Shown here in pieces: positions 42,946 through 52,914 of a DNA stretch of 64,000 nt. The position numbers were made by a program, and so were the translations under genes. This DNA is from Accumulibacter jenkinsii. GTDB taxonomy: Bacteria > Pseudomonadota > Gammaproteobacteria > Burkholderiales > Rhodocyclaceae. Under the pieces are notes generated by a model. It was not told the origin of the DNA. It made no database searches and saw only the letters and a list, made by a program, of their open reading frames with translations. The stretch's first letter is position 1. The number at the start of each line of letters is the position of its first letter. The DNA is taken from contig JAZKUF010000005.1 of the NCBI GenBank assembly GCA_036625225.1, positions 124,001 through 188,000 of the forward strand, written 5' to 3'.

Positions 42946-43389
42946 GATCATCCTTTCATCAGATCATTGAGAGTCAATTCCCTTTCTCGTTGTCCACCGA
43001 TGCGCTTTTTGCCGACGACTTGAACGCCGACCGGGCAAGCGTTGCATCAGGTCAGCGTGCTGGATGCAGCTTTCGTGCCGGTCTGCCCGACTGTCGCCGA
43101 TGCCCGCCGGGACAACATTCGCGGGTTTTTTCATCGTCCGGCCCGGGCGTCCGGTCGGTACGGCACCGGCATCGGTAAGGATTGCCGGTTGGCGGCGGCG
43201 GGGCGGCAATTTTTTCAGGCAGCGGCGGCCGCGGCAGTTCCTCCGCCCGGTCTGCCCGCTGCGCATCGCCAGCGGTTATGCTGCGGGCTGGATTGTTGCT
43301 GGCCGGTGTGGCAGCGCCACGCGCGCAAGCCCTGTAAGGAATCCGGCCGGCCGCTCGACAAAGCAAGCAACACTTTTCGGAGCACGACC
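42946..43389. other. Intergenic region upstream of the ArsS-like gene
   Basis: A 444-base spacer between divergent genes. Open frames across it lack homology and good starts; the frame that enters the ArsS-like gene from 43042 has no ribosome site. I see no clear RNA, promoter or repeat beyond short GC stems. Confidence 0.4.
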
Positions 43390-44394
43390 ATGCGCGACAC
43401 TTTTCCCCTGCTCGTCAGCAGCCATTTTCCGCCGATCCGCCGCCGCCGACTGGAGACCCTGCAGGTCAACCTCGGCTATCGCTGCAATCAGGCGTGCCTG
43501 CACTGTCACGTCGCGGCAGGCCCGAAGCGGACCGAGGAGATGCGCTGGGAAACCATGCAGCTGCTGCTCGAATTCGTCCGCCGGCAAGGCATCCGGACGC
43601 TCGACCTGACCGGCGGCGCACCCGAGATGAACCCGCACTTTCGCCGCCTGGTGATCGCCGCGCGAGCGATGGACCTGCGGATCATCGATCGCTGCAATCT
43701 CACCATCCTCAACGAGCCCGGCTACGAGAGCCTCGCCGATTTCCTCGCCGAGCAGGCGGTCGAGGTGACCGCATCGTTGCCTTGCTATCTCGAGGAGAAT
43801 GTCGACCGACAGCGCGGCGACGGGGTCTTCAAGTCGAGCATCGCCGCCCTGCGCCAGCTCAATCGCCTGGGTTACGGCGTCGCGGCCAGCGACCGCGTCC
43901 TCAATCTGGTCTACAACCCGGTCGGGCCGACCCTGCCGCCGGACCAGGTGTCGCTCGAAGAGGCCTACAAGGAACAGCTCGCCGCGCGTTACGGGATCGT
44001 CTTCAACCGGCTGCTGGCGCTCACCAACATGCCGATCAAGCGCTTTGGCAGCCAGCTCCTCTCGCGCAACGCGTTTCACGATTACATGCAGCTGCTCAAG
44101 AGCGCGCATCAGGACGCCAACCTCGACGGCGTCATGTGCCGCTCGCTGCTGTCGGTTTCCTGGCAGGGTCATGTCTTCGACTGCGATTTCAACCAGATGC
44201 TCGACCTGCCGCTCGGCGGTGGCGAAGCCAGGCCCGTCCACCTCTCCGAACTGCTCGCCGAGAGGCTCGACGACCGCGCCATCCGGGTAGCCGACCATTG
44301 CTACGGCTGCACGGCCGGTCAGGGGAGCAGCTGTGGCGGTGCGCTCGCGGACTCCGCCGCCACCGAACCCCTGGCGTCGATCGGCGTCGCCTGA
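43390..44394 (+). CDS. arsS: ArsS-like radical SAM protein (DUF3641 C-terminus)
   Basis: A 334-residue radical SAM enzyme. The cluster-binding motif is CNQACLHCH (Cys32, 36, 39), followed by TLDLTGGAPEMNPHFRRLV and CNLTILNEPGYE. The C-terminal DUF3641-type part has LNLVYNPVGPTLPPDQ, NMPIKRFGS, FDCDFNQMLDLPL and a last Cys cluster CYGCTAGQGSSCGG. This is the ArsS family, linked to arsenosugar synthesis, although members without an arsM neighbour are of unproved function. The ATG at 43390 follows CGGAGC. Three transporter genes of the PhnDEC type follow in the same direction. Confidence 0.88.
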   Translation: MRDTFPLLVSSHFPPIRRRRLETLQVNLGYRCNQACLHCHVAAGPKRTEEMRWETMQLLLEFVRRQGIRTLDLTGGAPEMNPHFRRLVIAARAMDLRIIDRCNLTILNEPGYESLADFLAEQAVEVTASLPCYLEENVDRQRGDGVFKSSIAALRQLNRLGYGVAASDRVLNLVYNPVGPTLPPDQVSLEEAYKEQLAARYGIVFNRLLALTNMPIKRFGSQLLSRNAFHDYMQLLKSAHQDANLDGVMCRSLLSVSWQGHVFDCDFNQMLDLPLGGGEARPVHLSELLAERLDDRAIRVADHCYGCTAGQGSSCGGALADSAATEPLASIGVA

Positions 44395-44451
44395 GCCGGC
44401 CGTCCGATGCTGCCGCACTCTCCTGCCACCGCTCGTCAAACCGGATCACTC

Positions 44452-45342
44452 ATGAACTCTTTCGCCCGATTTCTGACCTCTTTCCATACCTTTCCTGTCG
44501 TCATTGTGCTTGCCGCCCTGCTCGCGAACGCCGCCGTCGCCGGTGGGCCGCCGCTCAAGTTCGGCGTCGGCCTCTTTCAGCCCGACCGGGACAAGAACGA
44601 CGCCACTTACCGCCCGCTCGCCAGCTACCTCTCGGCCCGCCTCGACCGCCCGATCGAGCTGCGCACCGTCGATAGCTGGGAAGGGCTCGCGAAATCGCTC
44701 GCCAACGGCGAAACCGACATCGCGCTGATGGGACCGTGGGGTTACGTGCTGGCCAACCACGAAGCCGGCGCCCAGGCGGTCTCGACCATTCTTTACGACG
44801 GCAAGCCCGAGTATTTCGCGATCATGGTGACGCATCCGGATTCCGGCATCCGCAGCGTCGCCGATCTCAAGGGCCGGACCTTCGCTTTCGGTGACAAGGG
44901 ATCGACTTCGGGCTACCTGATTCCGCTGCATTACTTCATGACGCAGGGGATCAACCCGGAGACCCATTTCGCCCGCATCCTGCATACCCGCCACCAGGCG
45001 ATCGAGACCCAGGTCGCGCAGGGCGCGCTGGACGCTGGCGCCGATTACAACCGCAACCGCAACGCGATGATCGAGCAGGGTCTGATCAAGGCCGAGCAGT
45101 CGAAGATTTTCTGGCAATCGGCGCCCCTGCCGAACGACGCCGTCGCCGTCAGCCGGGCGCTGTACGCCGACCAGGCGCTGGTCGCCCGCCTGCGGGCCGC
45201 TCTCGCCGAGGTCGGCGAGGCGCTGAAGACCCAGCCGGCCCTGCTGCCGCCGCACTACACCGGTTTCGTCAGCCGCGACAACGCCTTCTACAAGCCGATT
45301 CGCGACGCGGGTCTCGCCACCGGCAAGCTGCAGGCCCGCTAA
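44452..45342 (+). CDS. phnD: PhnD-family periplasmic substrate-binding protein
   Basis: A 296-residue exported binding protein. A signal peptide (HTFPVVIVLAALLANAAVAG) precedes the PhnD/PtxB fold: LKFGVGLFQPDRDK, YRPLASYLSARL, ETDIALMGPWGYVL, FAFGDKGSTSGYLIPL, GALDAGADYNRN. Relatives bind phosphonate, phosphite or related oxyanions. The ATG at 44452 gives a normal signal peptide; 44407 is an alternative. Stop and next start are 2 bases apart. Given the ArsS neighbour, the ligand could be an arsenic or phosphorus oxyanion; the sequence does not decide. Confidence 0.85.
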   Translation: MNSFARFLTSFHTFPVVIVLAALLANAAVAGGPPLKFGVGLFQPDRDKNDATYRPLASYLSARLDRPIELRTVDSWEGLAKSLANGETDIALMGPWGYVLANHEAGAQAVSTILYDGKPEYFAIMVTHPDSGIRSVADLKGRTFAFGDKGSTSGYLIPLHYFMTQGINPETHFARILHTRHQAIETQVAQGALDAGADYNRNRNAMIEQGLIKAEQSKIFWQSAPLPNDAVAVSRALYADQALVARLRAALAEVGEALKTQPALLPPHYTGFVSRDNAFYKPIRDAGLATGKLQAR

Positions 45343-45344
45343 CG

Positions 45345-46220
45345 GTGCCGGCACGCTCGCCCCGCTGCGGCGGCCGCTGCGGCTTTCTCGCGCTCGCCCT
45401 CTGTTATGTGCTGCTGGTCGCCGCCTGTGTCTTTTCGCTGCTCGCCGAGGACGAGCTGTCGCTGGGGCGCAATCCGCTCGCCAACCTGATCCGGACGGCG
45501 GCCGAATTCGCCCGTCCGAGTTTCATCGACGTCTGGTTCGGCAACCCGCAGCTCGAGTATCGCAGCGACGACGGCCGCCTGCTGCGCGTCGAGAACCGCC
45601 AGGAAGTCGAGCGCCACTACCTCGCGGGGCTGGCTGAGGCGACCTGGACGACGATCCGCATCGCCACCCTCGGTTCGCTGCTCGGCGCGCTCTGCGCCCT
45701 GCCGCTGGCGCTGCTGAGCGCGCGCAACCTCGCCGCTCCACGCGCCCTGGCCTGCTGCGCCAAGGGTGTGCTCGACGTCGCGCGATCGATCCACACGCTG
45801 GTTTTCGGCCTCGTCCTCGTCGGCATCGTCGGCCTCGGCCCGACGGCCGGCATTCTTGCCATCGCGCTGCATTCGATGGGCAGCTACGGCAAGCTCTTCG
45901 CCGAGTCGATCGAGACCCTCGACAGGGCGGCGATCGACGCCGTACGCAGCGTCGGCGCCGGACCGGCACAGGTTTTCTTCAACGCCATCTGGCCCGCCGT
46001 CCTGCCGCAGTTCGTCTCCAGCCACCTCTACCTCTGGGAGTTCAACATCCGCGATTCGACCATCCTTGGTCTGATCGGCGCCGGCGGGCTTGGCCTGCTG
46101 ATCGCGGAAGCGACCGCACTTTTTCAGTGGGGACGGCTGTCGACCGTGCTGCTGGTCGTTTTCCTCCTCGTCGCCAGCTTCGACGCTCTCAGCCGGCGCA
46201 TCCGCCAGGCGCTGCTATGA
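45345..46220 (+). CDS. phnE: PhnE-family ABC permease
   Basis: A 291-residue inner-membrane permease starting at GTG 45345. It has a first helix (FLALALCYVLLVAACVFSLL), a periplasmic loop with DVWFGNPQLEYRSDDG, and the permease core with TTIRIATLGSLLGALCALPL, the EAA-like segment SIETLDRAAIDAVRSVGAGP and DSTILGLIGAGGLGLLIA, typical of PhnE. It overlaps the ATPase gene by 4 bases. Confidence 0.87.
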   Translation: MPARSPRCGGRCGFLALALCYVLLVAACVFSLLAEDELSLGRNPLANLIRTAAEFARPSFIDVWFGNPQLEYRSDDGRLLRVENRQEVERHYLAGLAEATWTTIRIATLGSLLGALCALPLALLSARNLAAPRALACCAKGVLDVARSIHTLVFGLVLVGIVGLGPTAGILAIALHSMGSYGKLFAESIETLDRAAIDAVRSVGAGPAQVFFNAIWPAVLPQFVSSHLYLWEFNIRDSTILGLIGAGGLGLLIAEATALFQWGRLSTVLLVVFLLVASFDALSRRIRQALL

Positions 46221-47101
46221 GCGCCGCCGCCCCGGCCCTCTGCCTGCAGGCCCTGACCTGCAGCGCCGACGGCCGCACCCTGCTGGCGATCGATACCCTC
46301 ACCGTCGGCACCGGCGAGCGGGTCGCCCTGGTCGGCCACAACGGCGCCGGCAAGACCACCCTGCTGCGACTGTGCAGCGGCTTCATGCGACCGGACCGGG
46401 GCAGCGCCGAAGTGCTCGGCCGCGCCCTCGCCGAAACCTTGTCAACGGCCGAGCTGCGTGCCCTGCGCCGGGAAGTCGGCCAGGTCCTGCAGGGCCTGCA
46501 TCTGGTCGCCCGGCTCACGGCGCTGGAAAACGTGCTGATCGGCTCGCTCGGCCGGGTCACCGGCTGGCGCAGCTGGACGCGCTGTTTTCCCGCCCGGGAA
46601 ATCGCTGACGCCGAAGCCGCGCTGCGCGCGGTCGGCCTTTTCCAGCACGCCCGGACACGCGCGGACCGGCTCTCCGGCGGCGAGAAGCAGAAGGTGGCGA
46701 TCGCCCGCCTGCTGCTCCAGCGGCCACGGCTGATCCTCGCCGACGAACCGACTGCCGCCCTCGATCCGTCCGCCGCGGCCGAAGTCTGCCAGCTGCTGCT
46801 GCAGGCGGCGCGGCAGGCGACGCTGATCACCGTCGTCCATAACCTCGCCCTGCTGCCGCTGCTCGCCGAACGGGTGATCGGTCTCCGGCAGGGACGGATC
46901 GCTTTCGATCTGCCGCTCGCCGAGGTCGGCGAAGCGCAGCTCGCGAGCCTTTATCGGGCAGACAGCGGCGCCGAAGACTGCTCGACAGGCCACCCCTTCC
47001 ACCCCTTCCCCCGGCTCGACGCAGCCACCGCCGCCACGGTCACAGGTATCGTCCGTTGGCCAACCGCTTCCCCCGAATCACTCGCCGGAAAAAACCCTTG
47101 A
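46217..47101 (+). CDS. phnC: PhnC-family ABC ATPase
   Basis: A 294-residue ATPase. Walker A GHNGAGKTTL, Q-loop GQVLQGLHLV, signature LSGGEKQKVAIARLLL, Walker B LILADEPTAALDP, and H-loop VVHNLALL. It matches PhnC but has a C-terminal extension of about 45 residues (from SGAEDCSTGHPFHPF) with no recognisable domain. The ATG overlaps the permease stop. It completes a phosphonate-type importer behind the ArsS-like gene. Confidence 0.87.
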   Translation: MSAAAPALCLQALTCSADGRTLLAIDTLTVGTGERVALVGHNGAGKTTLLRLCSGFMRPDRGSAEVLGRALAETLSTAELRALRREVGQVLQGLHLVARLTALENVLIGSLGRVTGWRSWTRCFPAREIADAEAALRAVGLFQHARTRADRLSGGEKQKVAIARLLLQRPRLILADEPTAALDPSAAAEVCQLLLQAARQATLITVVHNLALLPLLAERVIGLRQGRIAFDLPLAEVGEAQLASLYRADSGAEDCSTGHPFHPFPRLDAATAATVTGIVRWPTASPESLAGKNP

Positions 47102-47116
47102 CCTCATTGGGCACCG

Positions 47117-48211
<1,095 letters not shown>

Positions 48212-48223
48212 GATCGAAGACGC

Positions 48224-48787
48224 CGCTCTATAGAGTCTGTGCCTTGCTGCACAAACCGCCTACTTCCTGCTTCACGGAGGCCGGTTTCGTCACGATGACA
48301 CGATGACCAGAGCCTTCCTCTCCACAGGCTGCGACGGCAGAGCTTGCCGCCTTGTTCTTCACGTTCATGGCCGCGTTCAAGTCGCGGTCCATGATGTTGC
48401 CGCATTCGCACCCCATCACGCGCTCGCTCAACTTCATGGGGTGAATCGTTCCGCACGAGTGGCAGGTCTTGCTGCTCGGGAAAAAGCGATCGACCACAAC
48501 AAGGTTTGCGCCCGTCATCGTCGCTTTGTACGTCAGCTGCCGGCGAAACTAAAGCGAAGCCAGTGTCAGCGATGCTTCTCGACAGGCAACGGTTCTTGAG
48601 CAGGCCTGCGACGTTCAGATCTTCAATCTTCATGACTTCCATGAGGTCTTTGTTTTTCTTGCTTCGGCTGCCGTACAGGCGAGCCGAGAACACGGTGATT
48701 ATTTCAAGAACATCTTTTGCCAGTTCTTCCTCAAAGGTGGGCTGCTCGCCTTTGTGGATGATGACGATTTCAATTTGCTGGTGAGCC
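48224..48787 (-). mobile_element. Deleted second copy of IS607 (tnpB 3' part joined to tnpA 3' part)
   Basis: The sequence matches 31779-32182 (tnpB C-terminus and right end) then jumps at about 48610 to the match of about 33020-33178 (tnpA C-terminus). About 840 bases between are gone, with short homology at the joint. A one-base insertion near 48550 also breaks tnpB. The right end abuts GTCTTCGATCATGATCATCA. The left part of tnpA is replaced by the adjacent gene. No protein can be made. Confidence 0.85.
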
Positions 48788-49201
48788 TCATGCGGCCATC
48801 CGACTTGCCGGCTGAGGACCGGAACCGCCACCGCGGCGGCGCCACAGCGCAATGAGCAGATGCAGCCCGGCTCCCAGGAGAACCAGCAGCGCGCTGCCAA
48901 GACCCCAGATGACCCAGGTCGCCAGGGTGAGGACGCCGGTCAGCGCCGGCACGGTCTGAAGCAGACCCTCGACGAGCGGCGCGAAACCCGATAGCAGCGA
49001 GCTCATCGCCTGTACGAACTCGGGCGGCACCCAGGGCGCCAGACCCTCCGGCAGACGAAGACCCTCGGCACCCGATGCGACACCGGTCCACGCGCCGGCA
49101 TTCGAGACCGCCCACACGGCGACGGCATGCACTGCCCAGGCGGTCAGCGACCAGAGTGCGAAAAGGCCAAACACCAACAACCAAACGAGTGCGTAGAACA
49201 C
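48788..49201 (-). CDS. Hypothetical membrane protein
   Basis: A 137-residue protein with a hydrophobic N-terminal stretch (ALVWLLVFGLFALWSLTAWA), an amphipathic middle (LAPWVPPEFVQAMSSLLSG) and a second membrane segment (VLTLATWVIWGLGSALLVLL), ending in a basic Gly-rich tail. I do not recognise the family. Its 3' end is abutted by the deleted IS607 copy, and the start is at ATG 49201 behind GGAGACC. Confidence 0.6.
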   Translation of the reverse strand: MFYALVWLLVFGLFALWSLTAWAVHAVAVWAVSNAGAWTGVASGAEGLRLPEGLAPWVPPEFVQAMSSLLSGFAPLVEGLLQTVPALTGVLTLATWVIWGLGSALLVLLGAGLHLLIALWRRRGGGSGPQPASRMAA

Positions 49202-49543
49202 GATGGTCTCCTGTTTGTAGAGCAGCAGCGGTACCTATTGTTGCACCATTCGCAGTTCGATCAAACCCGTTATCCTGGAAACGCCCATGGCCTGACCCTG
49301 GACGGCGGGTCGTATCGGTCGCCAAAACCGGCGCCGGGGTGCGATCGAAAGTGTTGGATGGGGAAGCCAAACCTCTGTTTTCAACAGGCCGAAGAGACGC
49401 AGATAGGGCCATGCCTGGCTCATGAGGATCACGACCAGGCAAGGCATCCACCATTTTCATTCGTACCCCGGGCCGCCAGTTCACGGGCAGGGATCGCCAG
49501 CGGGGGTGAGCGACGGATCAGAGAACTGCCGCTGCAGGCTGGC
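49202..49543. other. Spacer with an extra element terminus
   Basis: No credible gene. On the minus strand from 49470, GGGGTACGAATGAAAATGGT resembles the terminal repeat of the two cargo elements (GGGTGCGAACGAAAGTGG) and faces left. Between it and the left end of element 2 is a 73-base stretch with a CAGTTC/GAACTG dyad. This may be the relic of a third related element. Confidence 0.4.
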
Positions 49544-49758
49544 GGGTGCGAATGAAAGGTGTGGAGAGGTGAAGTCTCCTTTGCCAAAGGGGAAGGAGTA
49601 GCCACATCGGCGCGCTTTGTGCACCCTTTGCGTTCGCCCCCCGCGCCAATGACCGCTTTACGGGTACTGACTTCAACGAGTACTATCGGCCAGGAGCAGA
49701 CGGTGAAGAAGTCTGCCCGAAGCAGCCATTGAAGCGATCTGAGTGTATGCTATCGACC
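49544..49758. repeat. Subterminal repeat B, copy 2
   Basis: About 215 bases, inverted copy of 31172-31386; near-identical over the outer 140 bases and diverging toward the gene. It lies directly upstream of the OLD-like gene and probably holds its promoter. Confidence 0.85.
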
Positions 49759-49849
49759 AAGCGTGCGAGGTGCCGCTTTTCACGGTTTTTGGTACTGCAA
49801 GAATCAGCACACATATGGCGCACAGCCCCCCCCCATGTAGAGCTTGCAT

Positions 49850-51547
49850 ATGAAGAAGCGATTAAGATCCGTACACGTAAAGCGCTTTAAGGGCATGGAC
49901 GATGCGCCGTTCGACGTATCCTCAATAAACGTCTTTATTGGCGCGAACAATTCCGGAAAAAGCACCCTGGCGCAGCTCGTCCACTTTGGGATGTCCATTC
50001 TTCAAGCAATCCAGCTTGCCGACAGATGGGGCAACAATCCGGCAGTCTCTCTGAGTCTTAACCCGACCCAACTGCTCTACTCCCCATGTGTTGACCTATA
50101 CGCACTCGGGAGAGGTGGTCGACTTTTGGAACCGAAGGAGACCGCGATCGAGTTATCACTTGTACTGTCCGACGGACAGTCAATTCGTATAGAGATTCGA
50201 CGGGGTCGGAACGGGAATATTCACGTCCAAGTTGAGAACACTCTCGCTGCAAAAGAACTCGCCAGCTTAGAGGAGCCTTTCACAATCTATTCGCCGGGAT
50301 TGGCTGGAATATCAAGAAGCGAGGTCTATATTTCCAACGGCGTGCTGCTGCGCACAATTGCTCGCGGCGACGCGAATCTCGTTCTTAGAAACATCCTCTA
50401 TCGGCTGTCGAACAATGCGGAAGCGTGGGAGGCGTTTCAGACTGATCTGCGCGAACTATTCAGCAATGTTCATATTGACGTGGAGTATAACGAACACACC
50501 GACGAGCACATAATGGTATATGCGGACACTGGAACTGGCCGAGTGCCGATTGAACTTGCGGGAACTGGTGTGTTGCAGGCGGTCCAGATTCTGGGCTACG
50601 TGCAGTACTTTCATCCCTCGGTAATCATTCTGGATGAGCCTGATTCGCATCTTCACCCAAACAATCAACGGCTACTCTGCAAGTTGCTTCAAGTAGTAGC
50701 CGAAGAGCGTGATACTCAAGTTTTTCTTACAACACACTCTCGGCATGTTGTTGACGCACTTAGCGGACAAGCAAGCTTCCTATGGGTTAGAAATGGAACT
50801 GTGGAGCCAATCCAGCAGGATCATGACCTGGCAGTACTCCTCGATATAGGTGCGCTTGACGTTAAAGAGATGCTGTCGCAGTCGGAAGCGCGATGTATAG
50901 TCCTAACCGAAGACGAATTGAAGAGAGGACTAGAAGTTCTCTTGGAAGCATCTAATATGCCGGTGAAGAGTACATTGGTGCTCGCCTACTACGGATGCAC
51001 GACGCCGCATAATCTACGTCCCCTTTTAGAACTCATTCGCACATCAAACGTGTCAAGTAAGATAATTGTACATAGAGATCGAGACTATCTTACTAGTGAC
51101 GAGGCAAAGAAGTGGGAGGAAACGATCCAAAGTATGGGTGCGGAACCGTTTTTAACTGACGGGGTGGATGTTGAATCTCACTACCTGAATATTGGTCACT
51201 TGTCCACTTTGAATTCAAAAACCAACGCGGAAATTCAGGTTCTACTAGACAAAGCGACCGCCGATTGTAGAACGGTTTCTGTGGAGAAGTACGTTAACGG
51301 CCGAACTGACATTGAAAAAAAGAGTGGAACCTTTGGGAAGCTAAATATTGGACAACTCGCTGCAAAAGCTCCGGATATAGTGGATGGAGACATAAGGCGC
51401 TATCGACACGCAAAGTCTGTGCTCAAGAGTTTTCGACATCTGTATCAAGAAGCCTACGGCCAGAATGCTAACGTAGTTTCCGTGTCGCCTTTGTTAAAGG
51501 CTGATCGACTCGTCGAAATCGCAAAAAAGATTCCAAGTACGACATAA
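49850..51547 (+). CDS. OLD-like AAA ATPase with Toprim-like C-terminus
   Basis: A 565-residue protein. The ABC-type ATPase part has Walker A GANNSGKST (31-39), a Walker B VIILDEPDSHLHP (near 257) and the His switch TTHSRHVVDA (near 294). The C-terminal third has CIVLTEDELKRGLEVLL and KIIVHRDRDYLT, which could be a degenerate Toprim domain (acidic residue, later D-x-D). This is the OLD/GajA type of anti-phage nuclease or a relative. GC content is clearly lower than the surroundings. The start is ATG 49850, not the TTG at 49844. No helicase partner (as in Gabija) follows. Sole gene of element 2. Confidence 0.8.
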   Translation: MKKRLRSVHVKRFKGMDDAPFDVSSINVFIGANNSGKSTLAQLVHFGMSILQAIQLADRWGNNPAVSLSLNPTQLLYSPCVDLYALGRGGRLLEPKETAIELSLVLSDGQSIRIEIRRGRNGNIHVQVENTLAAKELASLEEPFTIYSPGLAGISRSEVYISNGVLLRTIARGDANLVLRNILYRLSNNAEAWEAFQTDLRELFSNVHIDVEYNEHTDEHIMVYADTGTGRVPIELAGTGVLQAVQILGYVQYFHPSVIILDEPDSHLHPNNQRLLCKLLQVVAEERDTQVFLTTHSRHVVDALSGQASFLWVRNGTVEPIQQDHDLAVLLDIGALDVKEMLSQSEARCIVLTEDELKRGLEVLLEASNMPVKSTLVLAYYGCTTPHNLRPLLELIRTSNVSSKIIVHRDRDYLTSDEAKKWEETIQSMGAEPFLTDGVDVESHYLNIGHLSTLNSKTNAEIQVLLDKATADCRTVSVEKYVNGRTDIEKKSGTFGKLNIGQLAAKAPDIVDGDIRRYRHAKSVLKSFRHLYQEAYGQNANVVSVSPLLKADRLVEIAKKIPSTT

Positions 51548-51631
51548 CATGCGCAGACGGCGGATGCGCACGAGGCGCGGGCCGCCGATCCTTGACTTTG
51601 AGTCCGCTTTCCAAACGGGCTGCGTCCGCTG

Positions 51632-51910
51632 TGGGTCGCATCCAGTCATTCAGTAAAGTCGGAAGCGGACATTCGTGAGAGCGGAGGTCGCTTCGAGAGT
51701 GATGCAGCATCCCCGGATTCTTCTGCAACATCATCCGAATGCCAGAATCGATCGGCATCCGGCATCCGGCATCCGGCGGATATCGCGACACCCGCTGCTA
51801 CGAGTTCTGCTCCAATGACCCCATCCCGACCCGTCCAATCTCATACGTCGCTGGCGCGAGCTTCCCTGGAAGGAGAAGGAGCATTCATGCTGTCCACCAC
51901 TTTCGTTCGC
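51632..51910. repeat. Subterminal repeat A, copy 2
   Basis: 279 bases, inverted near-identical copy of 28216-28488. It has three GGCATCC units (51753-51775) where copy 1 has about two, accounting for the 6-base length difference. Confidence 0.9.
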
Positions 51911-51984
51911 CCCCCCGGCGCCGACCGATGCCATAACCGCACCCAAAAACAGGTAGAATCCGTCACTCTTTAAGCCCCGATTGA

Positions 51985-52233
51985 GCCCGTTTCTTCCGGC
52001 CGTTCCAGCACAACACGAACCTGAACTACGGGCCGGAAAAGGGGACGCAGAACATCCTCAACATCCAGCCCGTCATTCCGATCTCGATCAGCGACGACTG
52101 GAACATCATCACGCGCACGATCCTGCCGGTGATCTCGCCGCTCGGCGTATTACAACCTTGTCCGGCCGGATGGCGGGCCGAACTGGCAGATCCGGGCGCA
52201 AGTGCGGTTCATGTTTCCGAAATGGGCGCGTAA
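51985..52233 (+). pseudogene. Remnant of an outer-membrane/transporter-like protein
   Basis: The plus strand reads NTNLNYGPEKGTQNILNIQP, VIPISISDDWNIITRTILPV and, in another frame, YYNLVRPDGGPNWQIRAQVR then FMFPKWAR and stop. These are the N- and C-terminal blocks of a widespread family of beta-rich exported proteins (often labelled neuromedin U or transporter). The central part is deleted and the frame is broken, and there is no start. Element 2 lies just upstream. Confidence 0.6.
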
Positions 52234-52367
52234 CGAGCGTCAAGAATTGCGGCCACTCACACGTTCGCCCTGAGCAGGCCGAGGGACTGGCCGAGGTCGA
52301 GTTCCCTGTACAATCCGCCCACTGTTTCGTCCTGACCCCTGCAAGGAGCCCTGCGCTGAGCACCCCG

Positions 52368-52913
52368 TTGAATTCCCCCCCTTACACCTCGACCGCCAAG
52401 GCCCTGCACTGGCTGATGGCGATTCTGCTCTTCGGCCTGCTCGCCCTCGGCTTCTACATGCATGACCTGCCGGTGTCGCCGCAAAAGCTGCAACTCTACG
52501 CCTGGCACAAATGGGCCGGCGTCACCGCTTTTCTGCTCGTTCTGCTGCGCCTCGCCTGGCGGCTGACGCACGCGCCGCCAGCGCTGCCGGAAAGCATGTC
52601 GAAGCGGCTGCAGCTGGCCGCGCATGCCGGCCATCTCGCGCTCTACGGGCTGATGTTCGCGATCCCGCTCTCCGGCTGGCTGATGAGTTCGGCCAAGGGT
52701 TTTCAGACGGTCTGGTTCGGCGTCCTGCCGCTTCCCGACCTGCTGGAAAAGAACAAGGCGATCGGCGACCTGCTGCAGACCGTCCATATGAGCCTCAACC
52801 TGCTGTTCGCCGTGACCATCGCCGGCCATGTCGGCGCGGCGCTGAAACACCACTTCATCGACCGGGACGACATCCTGATCCGGATCCTGCCCCGCTTTCC
52901 CGGAAGGAACTGA
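52368..52913 (+). CDS. Cytochrome b561
   Basis: A 181-residue four-helix cytochrome b. Haem-binding histidines are in KALHWLMAILLF, YAWHKWAGVTAF, AAHAGHLALYGLM and TVHMSLNLLFAVTIAGHVGA. It passes electrons in the inner membrane, from quinol to a periplasmic acceptor. Start uncertain: TTG at 52368 is the first accepted start codon, while a CTG at 52356 is better spaced from AAGGAG (52343-52348). It is followed after one base by yceI, its usual partner. Confidence 0.88.
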   Translation: MNSPPYTSTAKALHWLMAILLFGLLALGFYMHDLPVSPQKLQLYAWHKWAGVTAFLLVLLRLAWRLTHAPPALPESMSKRLQLAAHAGHLALYGLMFAIPLSGWLMSSAKGFQTVWFGVLPLPDLLEKNKAIGDLLQTVHMSLNLLFAVTIAGHVGAALKHHFIDRDDILIRILPRFPGRN

Positions 52914-52914
52914 C

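Larger units (their letters stand above)
49544..51914. mobile_element. Non-autonomous element 2 carrying the OLD-like ATPase gene
   Basis: Left end GGGTGCGAATGAAAGGTG; right end, read inward, GCGAACGAAAGTGG after a run of G. It carries subterminal repeats B (49544-49758) and A (51632-51910) in the same relation to its gene as element 1, but inverted and with unrelated cargo. No clear target duplication: flanks CTGGC and CCGGC match only partly. No transposase inside. Confidence 0.6.

Noticed and set aside
43390..44394. ArsS-like radical SAM enzyme as the maturase of the VIFVCG peptides
   Set aside because: It is 27 kb away on the other strand with its own transporter operon and family-specific C-terminus.
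49235..49447. 70-residue minus-strand frame
   Set aside because: It begins inside the element terminus, has no ribosome site and no homology that I recognise.
51981..52367. N-terminal extension of cytochrome b561
   Set aside because: It reads through a pseudogene in the wrong frame; b561 proteins start just before the first haem helix.
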